From positions 231,206 through 295,205 of the forward strand of contig NZ_BMIN01000004.1 in assembly GCF_014642405.1 (NCBI RefSeq): a stretch of 64,000 bases of DNA, read 5' to 3'. Within the stretch, counting starts at the first letter, position 1. Each line of letters opens with the position of its first letter. The DNA is from Pontibacillus salipaludis (GTDB lineage: Bacteria; Bacillota; Bacilli; Bacillales; BH030062). Positions 8,292 through 17,370 of the stretch are shown in pieces. The notes under the pieces were generated by a model. It made no database searches. It was not told where the DNA came from and saw only the letters and a list, made by a program, of their open reading frames with translations. Both the position numbers and the translations under genes were made by a program.

Positions 8292-9962
8292 TTATTTCGT
8301 TAAATGATACACTACGGACTCGTAAGGACGCAGCTTAATTGTACGGCTTACGTTCTGTGACTCATCATAGTTAGAAAGAATGAGTTCGCTCCCGAATGCT
8401 TCAAGGTCAATGGATTCTGGCACGTTAAACGTCGTTTCATCACCATAGAAATTATTCACAACAAGCAACTTCTCACCTTCACCATGACGAGCATAAGCAA
8501 ATACCCGATCATCCTCATAACTTAAGAGTTCGTAGTCTCCTGATGTAATAATATCATATTGCTTACGAAGCTCAATTAGCTTCTTATAATGATAGAACAC
8601 AGAATTTTCATCACTAACAGCTGCTTCTGCATTAATTTCTTTGTAATTCCTTGCTACAGGAATCCATGGAGTGTCCGCTGTGAAACCAGCTTGCTCCCCG
8701 TCGTTCCATTGCATCGGTGTTCTAGAATTATCTCGCGACTTCTGAGCAAGAATAGCAAGAATTTCAGTCTCCGTTTTCCCTTGTTCCTTTAGGATTTCAT
8801 ACATATTAAGGGATTCAACATCGCGATAGTCCTCAATCGTATCAAATTTTGGATTGGTCATCCCAAATTCTTCACCCTGATAAATATAAGGCGTACCACG
8901 CATCATATGAATCGTTGTGGCAAGCATTTTAGCAGATTCATTATGATAGACTGTATCGTTTCCGAAACGAGACACAACGCGAGGCTGATCATGGTTACAC
9001 CAGAACAATGCGTTCCAGCCTCCTCCTTCTTGCATACCAACTTGCCAATCTGATAGAACTTTCTTCAATTCTTTAAAGTCAAAATTCGCTACAGTCCACT
9101 TCTCTCCGTTTGGATAATCCACTTTCAGGTGGTGGAAACTAAATGTCATGTCTAGTTCCTGACGGTCAGGGTGTGTGTATTTCACACAATTATCAATCGT
9201 CGTAGAAGACATCTCGCCTACTGTCATCATTTCATATTTAGAAAATACTTCTTGGTTCATTTCGTGCATAAATTCATGCACACGTGGTCCATCCGTATAG
9301 AAGCGACGTCCATCTCCCTCATAATCATTTGGGAAGGCTTGATCTTTAGAAATGAGGTTAATCACATCTAAACGGAAACCGTCGACCCCTTTTTGAAGCC
9401 AGAAATGCATCATATCATAAACGCTCTTTCGAACCGCTTCATTTTCCCAGTTCAGGTCTGCTTGTGTTACATCAAAAAGGTGCAGGTAGTACTGTTCTGT
9501 ATCGGCGTCATATGCCCATGCGTTTCCACCGAACTTCGATTCCCAGTTTGTTGGGGCTTCTCCTTCAATAGGGTCTTTCCAGAAGTAGTAGTCGCGGTAA
9601 GGATTGTCTTTAGATTGCTTCGATTGCTGGAACCACTCATGTTCCGTTGACGTGTGATTGACAACGATGTCCATAATGATTTTAATACCACGATCGTGAG
9701 CTTCTTGTAAGAGGCGCTCAAAATCTTGCATCGTTCCGTATTCTTCATGAATATTGAAATAATCGCTAATGTCATATCCGTTATCTTTTTGTGGAGATGA
9801 ATAAATAGGAGTTAGCCAAATGACATCAACACCTAAGGTTTTCAAGTAGTCCAATTTTTCAATAATCCCTTGAATGTCTCCTGTCCCGTTTCCTGTCGTG
9901 TCGTTAAAGCTTTTCGGATAAATTTGATAGACAACTGATTGTTTCCACCATGGCTGTGTCAT
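8292..9962 (-). CDS. treA: Trehalose-6-phosphate hydrolase (phospho-alpha-1,1-glucosidase)
   Basis: 556 residues, GH13 oligo-1,6-glucosidase-like family. Visible: the N-terminal WWKQSVVYQIYPKSF, the beta-4 nucleophile aspartate in DGFRLDVI, the acid glutamate in MTVGEMSS, and the third carboxylate in CNHDQPR. It splits imported trehalose-6-phosphate to glucose and glucose-6-phosphate in the cytoplasm. The family also includes sucrose/isomaltose hydrolases, but the flanking TreP and TreR make the trehalose role secure. Confidence 0.93.
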   Translation of the reverse strand: MTQPWWKQSVVYQIYPKSFNDTTGNGTGDIQGIIEKLDYLKTLGVDVIWLTPIYSSPQKDNGYDISDYFNIHEEYGTMQDFERLLQEAHDRGIKIIMDIVVNHTSTEHEWFQQSKQSKDNPYRDYYFWKDPIEGEAPTNWESKFGGNAWAYDADTEQYYLHLFDVTQADLNWENEAVRKSVYDMMHFWLQKGVDGFRLDVINLISKDQAFPNDYEGDGRRFYTDGPRVHEFMHEMNQEVFSKYEMMTVGEMSSTTIDNCVKYTHPDRQELDMTFSFHHLKVDYPNGEKWTVANFDFKELKKVLSDWQVGMQEGGGWNALFWCNHDQPRVVSRFGNDTVYHNESAKMLATTIHMMRGTPYIYQGEEFGMTNPKFDTIEDYRDVESLNMYEILKEQGKTETEILAILAQKSRDNSRTPMQWNDGEQAGFTADTPWIPVARNYKEINAEAAVSDENSVFYHYKKLIELRKQYDIITSGDYELLSYEDDRVFAYARHGEGEKLLVVNNFYGDETTFNVPESIDLEAFGSELILSNYDESQNVSRTIKLRPYESVVYHLTK

Positions 9963-9999
9963 GCGAGCACCTTCCTTATCTTTGATGTAATATCACTAG

Positions 10000-10044
10000 A
10001 AAGACCAATAGCAACCGGGTGTGGTCGGCTGCTAACAGGTCTTT
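10000..10044. other. Intercistronic stem-loop between treP and treA
   Basis: AAAGACC/GGTCTTT with an inner TAGCAGCCG/CGGTTGCTA stem, in the 83-bp gap. On the minus strand it is not followed by a T run, so it is more likely an mRNA-stabilising hairpin than a terminator. On the plus strand it has a T run but no gene to end. Confidence 0.5.
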
Positions 10045-10045
10045 T

Positions 10046-11449
10046 TTATATTTTTTTACGTTTTGCCAATAAATACGTTACTACAAATGGAACGATGATG
10101 ACAATCGCCATTCCAATAATAAATGAGATCCAGTCCTGATTTTGAATCGAAACAATCCCTGGTACGCCTCCAACTCCGATTGAGTTCGCTCGTACACTCT
10201 GAATTGTAATATACATACCTGCAATGGCTGAGGACACAAGCGCAGCGATAAACGGGAATTTGTAACGAAGGTTAACCCCGAACAGTGCAGGCTCTGTGAT
10301 TCCTAACCAAGCTGAAACACCTGAAGAAACGGATAACCCTTTTAAGTTTTCGTTCTTCGAAGCTAACCATACGCCAAATGCCGCGGAACCTTGTGAGATG
10401 TTGGATAGTGCAAGAATCGGCCATAAGAATGTAGATCCTGTGCTACCAATTAATTGAACGTCTACAGCAAGGAACGTGTGGTGCATTCCAGTTACAACGA
10501 GTAATGGATAAAGCGCTCCGTATAACAAACCACCTACAGCCGCAAACTGATCAAACGTCCAAACTAAACCGTCTGTAATCGTGTTACCTAGTGCAAACAT
10601 AAGCGGTCCAATTGCGATAAATGTTAGGAAACCTGTTACTAGTAAGGCAACCGGTCCAACAATAAGCAACTGAATAGAATCTGGAATGCGGTTACGTAAG
10701 AATACATCAATTTTCGCTAATACATAAGAAGCTAACAGTACCGGAAGAACCTGACCTTGATAACCGATTTTTTCAACTTCTAGGCCTAATAGGTTCCAAG
10801 TTGGAACTCTTCCTTCTTTAACAGCATTTCCGTAATCCCAAGCATTTAAAAGATCTGGGTGTACAAGCATTAAACCAAGTACAATACCGAGTAGCGGATT
10901 TCCGCCAAATTTCTTAACCGCTGACCAACCAATCAAACCTGGCAAGAACACAAAGGCGGTATTTGCAATTAAGTTGATAATACTTGCGAGGTCCGCCCAT
11001 TGTGTATGAACTTCAATAAGAGATTGATCTTCATAGAAGATTCCAGATTGTGCAAGAATGTTGTGAATACCCATTAGAAGACCAGCTGTAACAATCGCCG
11101 GCAAGATCGGAATAAAGATATCCGCTAACGTTTTAATCGCTTTTTGAAGCGGATTCATTTTTTCAGAAGAAGCTTGCTTCACATCATCTTTACTCGCTTC
11201 ACCTACGCCTAAACCAACCATTTCTTTATAAACCTTATCCACAGTCCCTTGTCCGATGACAACTTGGAACTGCCCGTTCGTAGAGAACGATCCCTTAACC
11301 GCTTCCAATTTTTCTAATTCTTCTTGATTGACTTTGCTTTCGTCATACAAAGACAAACGTAAACGAGTCACGCAGTGTGTAGCTGCTTGTATATTATCTT
11401 GACCACCTACGTGCTCAATAATTTGTTGAGCTTGCTTTTTTAAGTTCAT
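10046..11449 (-). CDS. treP: Trehalose-specific PTS enzyme IIBC
   Basis: 467 residues from the ATG after GAGAGGGG; an upstream in-frame start at 11467 lies ahead of that binding site. The IIB domain (residues 1-85) has the phosphorylated cysteine in THCVTRLRL (Cys26). The rest is the membrane IIC domain with about ten helices and the conserved GITEPALFGVNLRYKFP loop. There is no IIA domain, so phosphate must come from a separate IIA-Glc, as in Bacillus subtilis. It imports trehalose as trehalose-6-phosphate and is first in the tre operon. Confidence 0.93.
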   Translation of the reverse strand: MNLKKQAQQIIEHVGGQDNIQAATHCVTRLRLSLYDESKVNQEELEKLEAVKGSFSTNGQFQVVIGQGTVDKVYKEMVGLGVGEASKDDVKQASSEKMNPLQKAIKTLADIFIPILPAIVTAGLLMGIHNILAQSGIFYEDQSLIEVHTQWADLASIINLIANTAFVFLPGLIGWSAVKKFGGNPLLGIVLGLMLVHPDLLNAWDYGNAVKEGRVPTWNLLGLEVEKIGYQGQVLPVLLASYVLAKIDVFLRNRIPDSIQLLIVGPVALLVTGFLTFIAIGPLMFALGNTITDGLVWTFDQFAAVGGLLYGALYPLLVVTGMHHTFLAVDVQLIGSTGSTFLWPILALSNISQGSAAFGVWLASKNENLKGLSVSSGVSAWLGITEPALFGVNLRYKFPFIAALVSSAIAGMYITIQSVRANSIGVGGVPGIVSIQNQDWISFIIGMAIVIIVPFVVTYLLAKRKKI

Positions 11450-11484
11450 AGTGATCCCCTCTCCCACTATAATTTGTTCATCTA

Positions 11485-11500
11485 TAAAAACGCTTTCTTA
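11485..11500 (-). promoter_or_regulatory. Imperfect cre (CcpA) site
   Basis: On the minus strand AGAAAGCGTTTTTA matches the cre consensus TGNAANCGNNNNCA apart from two positions. It lies between treP and its operators, as expected for carbon catabolite repression. Confidence 0.4.
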
Positions 11501-11505
11501 ATAAC

Positions 11506-11549
11506 TTGTATATACATGATAGCGCATCCAACTAGATTTGTATATACAT
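11506..11549 (-). promoter_or_regulatory. Twin TreR operators
   Basis: TTGTATATACAT occurs at 11506-11517 and again at 11538-11549, start-to-start spacing 32 bp. Each is a near-perfect palindrome matching the Bacillus subtilis tre operator (TTGTATATACAA). The pair lies in the treP promoter region and supports TreR autoregulation. Confidence 0.8.
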
Positions 11550-11642
11550 CTGTTTATTTTCAGAATATTTTATTTGTAGAAACAAATAAGGATGTTTACG
11601 ATCAAGAGGACGGGTGTAAAGTATGAAAAAGGAGATGATTGT

Positions 11643-12014
11643 ATGAGGCATCTTGTGTTCTATGATGCGCAATGTCCATTTTGTTACCATGTAAAACTTG
11701 TGCTTAGAAAATTAGATTGGTTTAAAAAAGTAGATTGGGTATCCGTTCAGGAGGTTGATGAACACCCTGGCCAATATCCGTACTTACAATACCGTGATAT
11801 CTATGATGAAATCCATATGCTGACCTCTTCAGGTAGTTTAAAAGAAGGCTATTATGCTATTCGCCGCTTACTTGCAGCTCTACCCTTAACTGTTCCAATT
11901 AGCCTGCTTCTTTATATTCCATTCGCAGACCGTCTCGGCTCTCCACTCTATAAATGGTTTTCACGCCACCGCTACCAGTGGTTCGGTCAATATGACGAAC
12001 CCCGTTATGCTTAA
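11643..12014 (+). CDS. DCC-family thiol-disulfide oxidoreductase (YuxK-like, DUF393)
   Basis: 123 residues from the ATG preceded by AAGGAGATGATT; the open frame before it lacks a binding site. The N-terminal YDAQCPFC is the DxxCPxC motif that names the DCC family and resembles a thioredoxin-type active site. The remaining helical part includes a hydrophobic PLTVPISLLLYIPF segment. Redox role and partner are unknown. It is divergent from treP and ends at a strong terminator. Confidence 0.8.
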   Translation: MRHLVFYDAQCPFCYHVKLVLRKLDWFKKVDWVSVQEVDEHPGQYPYLQYRDIYDEIHMLTSSGSLKEGYYAIRRLLAALPLTVPISLLLYIPFADRLGSPLYKWFSRHRYQWFGQYDEPRYA

Positions 12015-12048
12015 AGTGGTTGCTTTTATGTAACTTAGTAGAAGAAAT

Positions 12049-12094
12049 TTGGAGGGAGAGGAAGATCAAAATGGTCCTCTCCCTCCAACATTTT
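12049..12094 (+). terminator. Terminator after the DCC-family gene
   Basis: Perfect 14-bp stem TTGGAGGGAGAGGA/TCCTCTCCCTCCAA with a 12-nt loop. Confidence 0.75.
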
Positions 12095-12215
12095 CAGTAC
12101 TTTTTATTCCAATTTTTTCTATACAAACAGAGGATCGCCCCGTTTTTTATCGAATATGTAAAAAGAATCCATAAAAATGGTTCACATGACTTGATGAATA
12201 AGGAGGAATAAAAAG

Positions 12216-13109
12216 ATGGATTATAAACATATTACGATTGCGGGCGGTGGCGTGTTAGGAAGCCAAATTGCTTTTCAGTCCGCTTTTTTCGGGTTTGAGG
12301 TTACGGTATACGATATTACTGAAGAAGCGTTAGAGGAAGCAGATAAGCGGTTTAAAACGTACAAAGGGATCTATCAAAAGGATATGAAAGCTACTAATGA
12401 ACAAGTAGACAATACATATAAACGAATAAGCATGTCAACAGACCTTGCTGAAGCAGTGAAGAATGCTGATTTAGTTGTGGAGGCGATCCCTGAAGTAGTC
12501 TCGATTAAAGAAGAATTTTACACCAAGTTGGGTAAGGTAGCACCTGAGAAAACGGTCTTCGCTTCGAATTCCTCAACTTTCTTACCTAGTCAATTCGCAG
12601 AATTCACAGGACGCCCTGAAAAATTCTTAGCGCTCCATTTTGCTAATGAAATTTGGAGGAATAACATCGGAGAAGTAATGAAGCATGAAGGCACAGAAGA
12701 AAAGCATTTCAACGATCTACTAGAGTTCGCTGGCGCAATCGGTATGGTACCCATTCCGATCTATAAAGAACAACCAGGATACATCCTAAATTCCCTATTA
12801 GTCCCTTTACTATCTGCCGCTCAGAGCTTACTCATTAAAGGAGTATCAGACCCTGAGACCATCGATAAAACATGGGTCATTTCAACAGGAGCCCCAGTAG
12901 GTCCTTTTGCTTTCTTAGACATTATCGGCCTTCACACACCGTACAATTTGCAAAAAGCAAAAGGAGACGCCGGAGATGAAGAAGCAGCTAAAATTGCCGA
13001 ATACTTAAAGACCGAATTCATCGACAAAGGCCACACCGGCAAACTCGCAGGCAAAGGCTTTTATGAATACCCAAACCCTCGTTATTTAGAGGAAGATTTC
13101 TTAAAATAA
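12216..13109 (+). CDS. 3-hydroxyacyl-CoA dehydrogenase
   Basis: 297 residues, the length of single-function short-chain 3-hydroxyacyl-CoA dehydrogenases. The N-terminal NAD site GGGVLGSQIA (about 10-19) is followed by VVEAIPE, SNSST and HFAN, which carry the catalytic Ser, His and Asn positions of the family, and a C-terminal helical dimerisation domain with GKGFYEYP. It oxidises 3-hydroxyacyl-CoA to 3-ketoacyl-CoA in beta-oxidation or related pathways. It is transcribed alone with an AAGGAGGAA binding site, so the specific pathway is not given by neighbours. Confidence 0.87.
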   Translation: MDYKHITIAGGGVLGSQIAFQSAFFGFEVTVYDITEEALEEADKRFKTYKGIYQKDMKATNEQVDNTYKRISMSTDLAEAVKNADLVVEAIPEVVSIKEEFYTKLGKVAPEKTVFASNSSTFLPSQFAEFTGRPEKFLALHFANEIWRNNIGEVMKHEGTEEKHFNDLLEFAGAIGMVPIPIYKEQPGYILNSLLVPLLSAAQSLLIKGVSDPETIDKTWVISTGAPVGPFAFLDIIGLHTPYNLQKAKGDAGDEEAAKIAEYLKTEFIDKGHTGKLAGKGFYEYPNPRYLEEDFLK

Positions 13110-13118
13110 GAGGATCAA

Positions 13119-13150
13119 AAAGAGAGAAGCATCATGCTTCTCTCTTTTCT
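13119..13150 (+). terminator. Terminator after the hydroxyacyl-CoA dehydrogenase gene
   Basis: AAAAGAGAGAAGCA/TGCTTCTCTCTTTT hairpin with T-rich tail. Confidence 0.8.
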
Positions 13151-13223
13151 TATACCTACACTTTGTTAAAGTGTGATGGTGTCGTGGATATTATCTTCGT
13201 GACCGTTCAGCCCCGTTAACGCC

Positions 13224-13352
13224 AGGGCTTGCTCGGGGACTGCGAGACTCCCGCGGGGGAAGGAGCCTAGGGAAGACCCCACAGAGAGCGACAGCGAACG
13301 AGGAGGCTTCCCAGCTCCCCGCAGGAAAGCGAGTTGTCCCCGAGCAAGCCTA
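13224..13352. repeat. Intergenic palindrome family A, copy 3
   Basis: Arms AGGGCTTGCTCGGGGAC/GTCCCCGAGCAAGCCT enclose the family core (GCGAGACTCCCGCGGGG ... GGCTTCCCAGCTCCCCGC ... AAAGCGAG). Outer flanks GACCGTT and AACGGTC extend the symmetry. An ORF in the track region is only the shadow of this repeat. Confidence 0.85.
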
Positions 13353-13499
13353 AGCACTCATCAAACATAACGGTCTCTTCCCGCTAAAGTATCTCATCTT
13401 GATTACTAAAGGATGAATGACGACAACCCCCGGTGGCACAATACTTTTATAGAATGTTATAATGACACGTATAACAATAAAAGAATACCTGGAGGCTTT

Positions 13500-13937
13500 A
13501 TGCTTACATTTGAAGAAAAACTAGAGATTATAGAATCTTTTCCCGAATTAACGCGAAACGACGTATCCCTTGGACGCGTGAATTTCCACTATGAAGAAAG
13601 CGTAATGGACAAGAAAAACGTTGTCTATCACCTGCATCCTAATGGAAACGGCTTTGTATTCGGTTATTATATTGATGGTGTTGAGACAGATGACCGCGGT
13701 ATGGTGAACATTCGCGACTTCTCCAAAGAAGACATCAAGGCAATTGTTCGCGATGCCATTGACTCTCTATCCCAACCTGACCAAGAAACGTGGGTAAACG
13801 ATGAAGGGCATACATTAGCGCTTGTCTTCGATTTTGATCTATGGAATATCTATGCTGGTGACATGCTAGACGGTACTTTCCCGACCTATGCAGCAGCAAC
13901 AGACTACCTTGAACAAGAAGGTTTCGAACGCAAATAA
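13500..13937 (+). CDS. Conserved hypothetical protein
   Basis: 145 residues from the ATG that follows CTGGAGG. An open frame runs 29 codons further upstream but has no binding site. Acidic, with NFHYEESV, VVYHLHPNGNGFVFGYY and a C-terminal TYAAATDYLEQEGFERK; no membrane segment or signal peptide. I do not recognise a functional family, although such proteins are typical of Bacillaceae genomes. It is transcribed alone and ends at a terminator. Confidence 0.75.
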   Translation: MLTFEEKLEIIESFPELTRNDVSLGRVNFHYEESVMDKKNVVYHLHPNGNGFVFGYYIDGVETDDRGMVNIRDFSKEDIKAIVRDAIDSLSQPDQETWVNDEGHTLALVFDFDLWNIYAGDMLDGTFPTYAAATDYLEQEGFERK

Positions 13938-13954
13938 AATGCTATACAAAATAG

Positions 13955-13996
13955 AAAGGTGCGTGTACCTCTTAAAGTGGTACACGCACCTTTTTA
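13955..13996 (+). terminator. Terminator after the conserved hypothetical gene
   Basis: 15-bp stem AAAGGTGCGTGTACC/GGTACACGCACCTTT with T run. Confidence 0.85.
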
Positions 13997-14101
13997 TTTT
14001 GCTCTCTTCATGTTTATTGTTGATTTTCATTTATTCCATACAAGCCCCTTATGTGGAAGACTCGAAGTTGAGAGAATGCCTCCGTTTTCCAAAATTGAGA
14101 A

Positions 14102-14229
14102 TAAGGTGGTTCGGGAAATCACTCGCTTTCCGCGGCGAGCTGGGAAGCCTCCTCGTTCGCTTCGCTCTCTGTGGGGTCTCCCCTAGGCTCCTACTGCCGC
14201 AGGAGTCTCGCAATTTCCCGAACCACCTC
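14102..14229. repeat. Intergenic palindrome family A, copy 4
   Basis: Arms AGGTGGTTCGGGAAAT/ATTTCCCGAACCACCT around the family core. It lies in the 640-bp gap between convergent genes, next to copy 5. Confidence 0.85.
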
Positions 14230-14329
14230 TGCCATATATGAGGGAACGGAGGCATGCCACATATGAGAGGGTAGTTTGTTGAAGCCCCGCTACGCTCGAG
14301 CTAAGGGGACGTTATACGACTTCTGATAA

Positions 14330-14453
14330 GAGGTGTCTGGGGAACGGGGAGACTCCTGCGGGAGAAAGAGGTAGACGAGACCCCGCAGGGTGGGTTTCCC
14401 GAGGAGGCTCGACAGCTCGCCCGCGGAAAGCGAGTCGTTCCCCAGACACCTCT
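14330..14453. repeat. Intergenic palindrome family A, copy 5
   Basis: Arms AGGTGTCTGGGGAACG/CGTTCCCCAGACACCT around the core. Flanks GGGGACGTTA and AACGTCCCC extend the symmetry, and a conserved outer motif GTGTCTCAGTTTCGAGTCTT follows. Nothing else is seen in this gap. Confidence 0.85.
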
Positions 14454-14580
14454 ACCACTCAATAAAAGTAACGTCCCCACTCACAATAAAGTGTCTCAGT
14501 TTCGAGTCTTCAACAATCCTACCCTAATCTTGCACAAGCTTGTTATATAGATTAACAACATTAAACTTTAACAGAGCCTT

Positions 14581-15315
14581 TTATTTAGAAAGCCATTCAG
14601 ATATAAGTTCAGTTGTCTGATCAAGCTGCTGTTCTGCCGTAATGGTCGCCTCTTGGTCTCCTTCTTGAAAGCCATAACTTCCAAATTGACCATGATTCGC
14701 TCCGTCGAGTTCTATAAATTGATGATCCTCAGGGGCATATGCCTTCCCCTCTACGTACTTATCACGATTCATCACACCATCTTTACCACCCGTTATCGAC
14801 AAGAAAGACAAATTTGATTCACTTAGGTCGCCAACTTCATCGGGATAAGCAGCTAATAAGAAAACACCATCTAAGTCCTCTTCATGTTCTGCGGCGTACC
14901 TGGTGGCCATTGCCCCACCTAACGAATGGCCTCCAATAACGTAGGAGCGATTAGGATCTTTTTGAATGACTTCATTCGCTTTGTCCTGAGCTAGGACAGC
15001 CAAATTCAAAGGCATCTTAAAAATATATGTAGCGTATCCCTCTTCAGCGAGTTGATGTGCTAGAGGAGCATAGCTCTTTGGCTCAACTAAACCTCCAGGA
15101 TAGAAAAGGATCGTTTCTTTTTCCGCTTGATCTGGTATGAAAGAGATCCATTCCTTTTTATCTTTGATCGAGATTTCTTCCGTTCGAGTCAGTGCCTGGA
15201 GTGCTCTTTCATTCGGTTCATAAGGCTGCAAATAGACGTATCCTGTAATTCCAATTGCCACTACTAAAACTCCAACAACCAGTAAAATCTTTTTCCACCA
15301 CTTCCACTTTCTCAT
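14581..15315 (-). CDS. Membrane-anchored alpha/beta hydrolase
   Basis: 244 residues from the ATG preceded by GGTGGAGCA; the frame opens 15 codons earlier without a binding site. One N-terminal membrane helix (about residues 8-28), then an alpha/beta hydrolase domain: YPGG oxyanion region, nucleophile elbow GGHSLGGAMA, an acid in the ITGGKDGV loop, and a histidine in GANHGQFG. The fold resembles dienelactone-hydrolase-like esterases facing the outside of the membrane. The substrate is unknown. It converges with nothing on its left except repeats and is divergent from the CPBP protease gene. Confidence 0.8.
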   Translation of the reverse strand: MRKWKWWKKILLVVGVLVVAIGITGYVYLQPYEPNERALQALTRTEEISIKDKKEWISFIPDQAEKETILFYPGGLVEPKSYAPLAHQLAEEGYATYIFKMPLNLAVLAQDKANEVIQKDPNRSYVIGGHSLGGAMATRYAAEHEEDLDGVFLLAAYPDEVGDLSESNLSFLSITGGKDGVMNRDKYVEGKAYAPEDHQFIELDGANHGQFGSYGFQEGDQEATITAEQQLDQTTELISEWLSK

Positions 15316-15440
15316 TGCTCCACCTACTCTGTGATGTTTTATATCTAGCTTATCACACAACTATTGCATCATTGTTAAACGAGACATTATCGTTTAAAAT
15401 AACATTAAAAGTGTAAAATGTAACTTTAGGGAGTGGTGTA

Positions 15441-16097
15441 ATGAATCAAACTAAAGTGGTAGTGATGCTCTCCTTCCTTACCTGTCTATTCCTTTATGGG
15501 TTCGAACAAGGAATTGGTGTTCCTTACATTGTAAAAACTGCTGGTAAGCTTGTGTTATTTATCGGAATCCCTTTAATCTTTTACAAGTCCTTCCTCCCCC
15601 CTCACTTAAAAAGGAGAAAAGAAACTTGGAAAGACCCATTACTGTTTGCAACACTATCTTTCTTTTCTATTCTCATTGCTTACTGGCTGACTAAAGATAT
15701 GATTGATTTCATTGAAATCAAGTCTTATCTCGAAATGGATCTTGGTATAACACCTGTAACCTTCTATGCTGTTGGAATATACATTATACTTGGGAATTCA
15801 TGGGTAGAGGAATGGTTCTTCCGTGGGTTTATTTTTCAAAACCTTTTATTTCACGGAAAGAAACGGCTCGGATATCTGTATTCTTCAAGTCTTTTTGCTT
15901 TGTACCACCTCGCTAGTATTCAAGGGTGGTTCTCGCTCCCACTAACCATCCTCGTCCTAATCGGGTTATTCGCTATCGGTTTGATTTTCTGTTTCTTAAC
16001 AGAAAGAACGGGCACCTACAAAGGCTCATGGGTCGTCCACATGATTGCTGACTTGGCTATTATCATGGTTGCTTTACATGCATTTGGATGGTATTAA
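15441..16097 (+). CDS. CPBP-family intramembrane metalloprotease
   Basis: 218 residues with six to eight predicted membrane helices. The CPBP (Abi/CAAX-like) signature is visible: EEWFFRGFIF (EExxxR) followed by ALYHL in the next helix. Family members are membrane proteases implicated in bacteriocin self-immunity or protein processing; the substrate here is unknown. The ATG follows GGGAGTGGTGTA. It is a single gene, divergent from the alpha/beta hydrolase gene. Confidence 0.82.
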   Translation: MNQTKVVVMLSFLTCLFLYGFEQGIGVPYIVKTAGKLVLFIGIPLIFYKSFLPPHLKRRKETWKDPLLFATLSFFSILIAYWLTKDMIDFIEIKSYLEMDLGITPVTFYAVGIYIILGNSWVEEWFFRGFIFQNLLFHGKKRLGYLYSSSLFALYHLASIQGWFSLPLTILVLIGLFAIGLIFCFLTERTGTYKGSWVVHMIADLAIIMVALHAFGWY

Positions 16098-16229
16098 ATC
16101 ATAGATTTAGACTATAACATTCAATAAGTTTAACGTAATAAAGTATAGCTACGCCTCTTTTTCCCATCGCTCCTTTTTGTGCTAGAGTATATAGGAAACG
16201 GAAACCTACATACATTGGAGTCGATTACT

Positions 16230-17240
16230 ATGAAACCTATAAAAACCGGATTAATTGGATATGGTCTGTCAGGGCAAGTCTTCCATGCACCATTCCTTCA
16301 ATCTATGCCGGAATTTGAACTTACAACCGTATCTACATCTAAAAAGGAGAAAGCAGAACAAGATCTTGGGCAGATTCACATTACACCTACGCCCGATGCC
16401 CTCATACAAGATAACGACATAGAGCTTATTATTATTACTGCTCCAAATGAGTATCACTTTCCTCTTGCAAAAGCAGCACTAGAATCAGGAAAACACGTCG
16501 TTATCGAGAAACCTTTCGTCGTTCATAGCCATGAAGGGAAAGAATTACTTCAAATTGCCGAGGCAAATAATCGATTGCTCAGCCCTTTCCATAACAGGCG
16601 ATGGGATAATGATTTTCTTACAGTGAAGAAATTGATTGAAGGCAATGCTCTTGGAGATGTGACTAGCTACGAAGCTCACTTTGACCGATATCGCCCTCAC
16701 GTACGCGACAGGTGGAGAGAGAAAGATGTACCTGGCGCTGGTATTTTGTATGACTTAGGCGCTCATCTAATTGATCAGGCTCTTCATCTATTTGGTTCAC
16801 CAGCACAAGTTCAAGGGATTGCTAGAGCTCAACGTGAAGGAGCAGAGGTGGATGATTACTTTCACCTATTATTAGACTATAATGCTTTACAAGTCATCCT
16901 CCATTCTAGTTCTCTCGTAAGAGCAACAGGACCCAAATTTCAAGTCCACGGTACAAAAGGAAGCTTTATTAAATATGGGACAGATCCTCAAGAAAATCAG
17001 CTTAGAGAGGGAATGTTACCGAATCAGTTCGGGTGGGGTGTTGACTCTGAAGAGAACTACGGTATATTAACAAATGACGAACACCCAGATGGAATCCGTG
17101 TCCCAACAGAAAAAGGAAGCTATGAATCGTATTATAAGCAGTTAGCTGCAGCGATCCGGAATGAAAAGCAACTCCCGGTAACTGGACAAGAAGGACTGAA
17201 CGTTATCCAAATTATCGAGGATATCTTGCATTCATCCTAA
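16230..17240 (+). CDS. Gfo/Idh/MocA-family oxidoreductase
   Basis: 336 residues from the ATG after TTGGAG. N-terminal Rossmann motif GLIGYGLSGQVFHAPF, the family hallmark EKP in VVIEKPF, and a C-terminal alpha/beta domain with DLGAHLIDQAL. The family uses NAD(P) to oxidise or reduce sugars, inositols and related compounds; similar Bacillus proteins are annotated only as oxidoreductases. No carbohydrate operon surrounds it, so no substrate is assigned. Confidence 0.83.
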   Translation: MKPIKTGLIGYGLSGQVFHAPFLQSMPEFELTTVSTSKKEKAEQDLGQIHITPTPDALIQDNDIELIIITAPNEYHFPLAKAALESGKHVVIEKPFVVHSHEGKELLQIAEANNRLLSPFHNRRWDNDFLTVKKLIEGNALGDVTSYEAHFDRYRPHVRDRWREKDVPGAGILYDLGAHLIDQALHLFGSPAQVQGIARAQREGAEVDDYFHLLLDYNALQVILHSSSLVRATGPKFQVHGTKGSFIKYGTDPQENQLREGMLPNQFGWGVDSEENYGILTNDEHPDGIRVPTEKGSYESYYKQLAAAIRNEKQLPVTGQEGLNVIQIIEDILHSS

Positions 17241-17370
17241 CTCTAGTATCGTTTTATAACCGATTGGCAGATGCACTTTAAAAGACAACGGTTTTTGTTG
17301 CGTGATAAACTGATCATGTTCTTAAATTGAGATTCTCAAATAATAAGGAACATATCAAGGAGGCAAAATC

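Noticed and set aside
12020..12211. 63-codon plus-strand ORF
   Set aside because: It begins within and reads through the terminator hairpin 12049-12088 and has no recognisable protein pattern.
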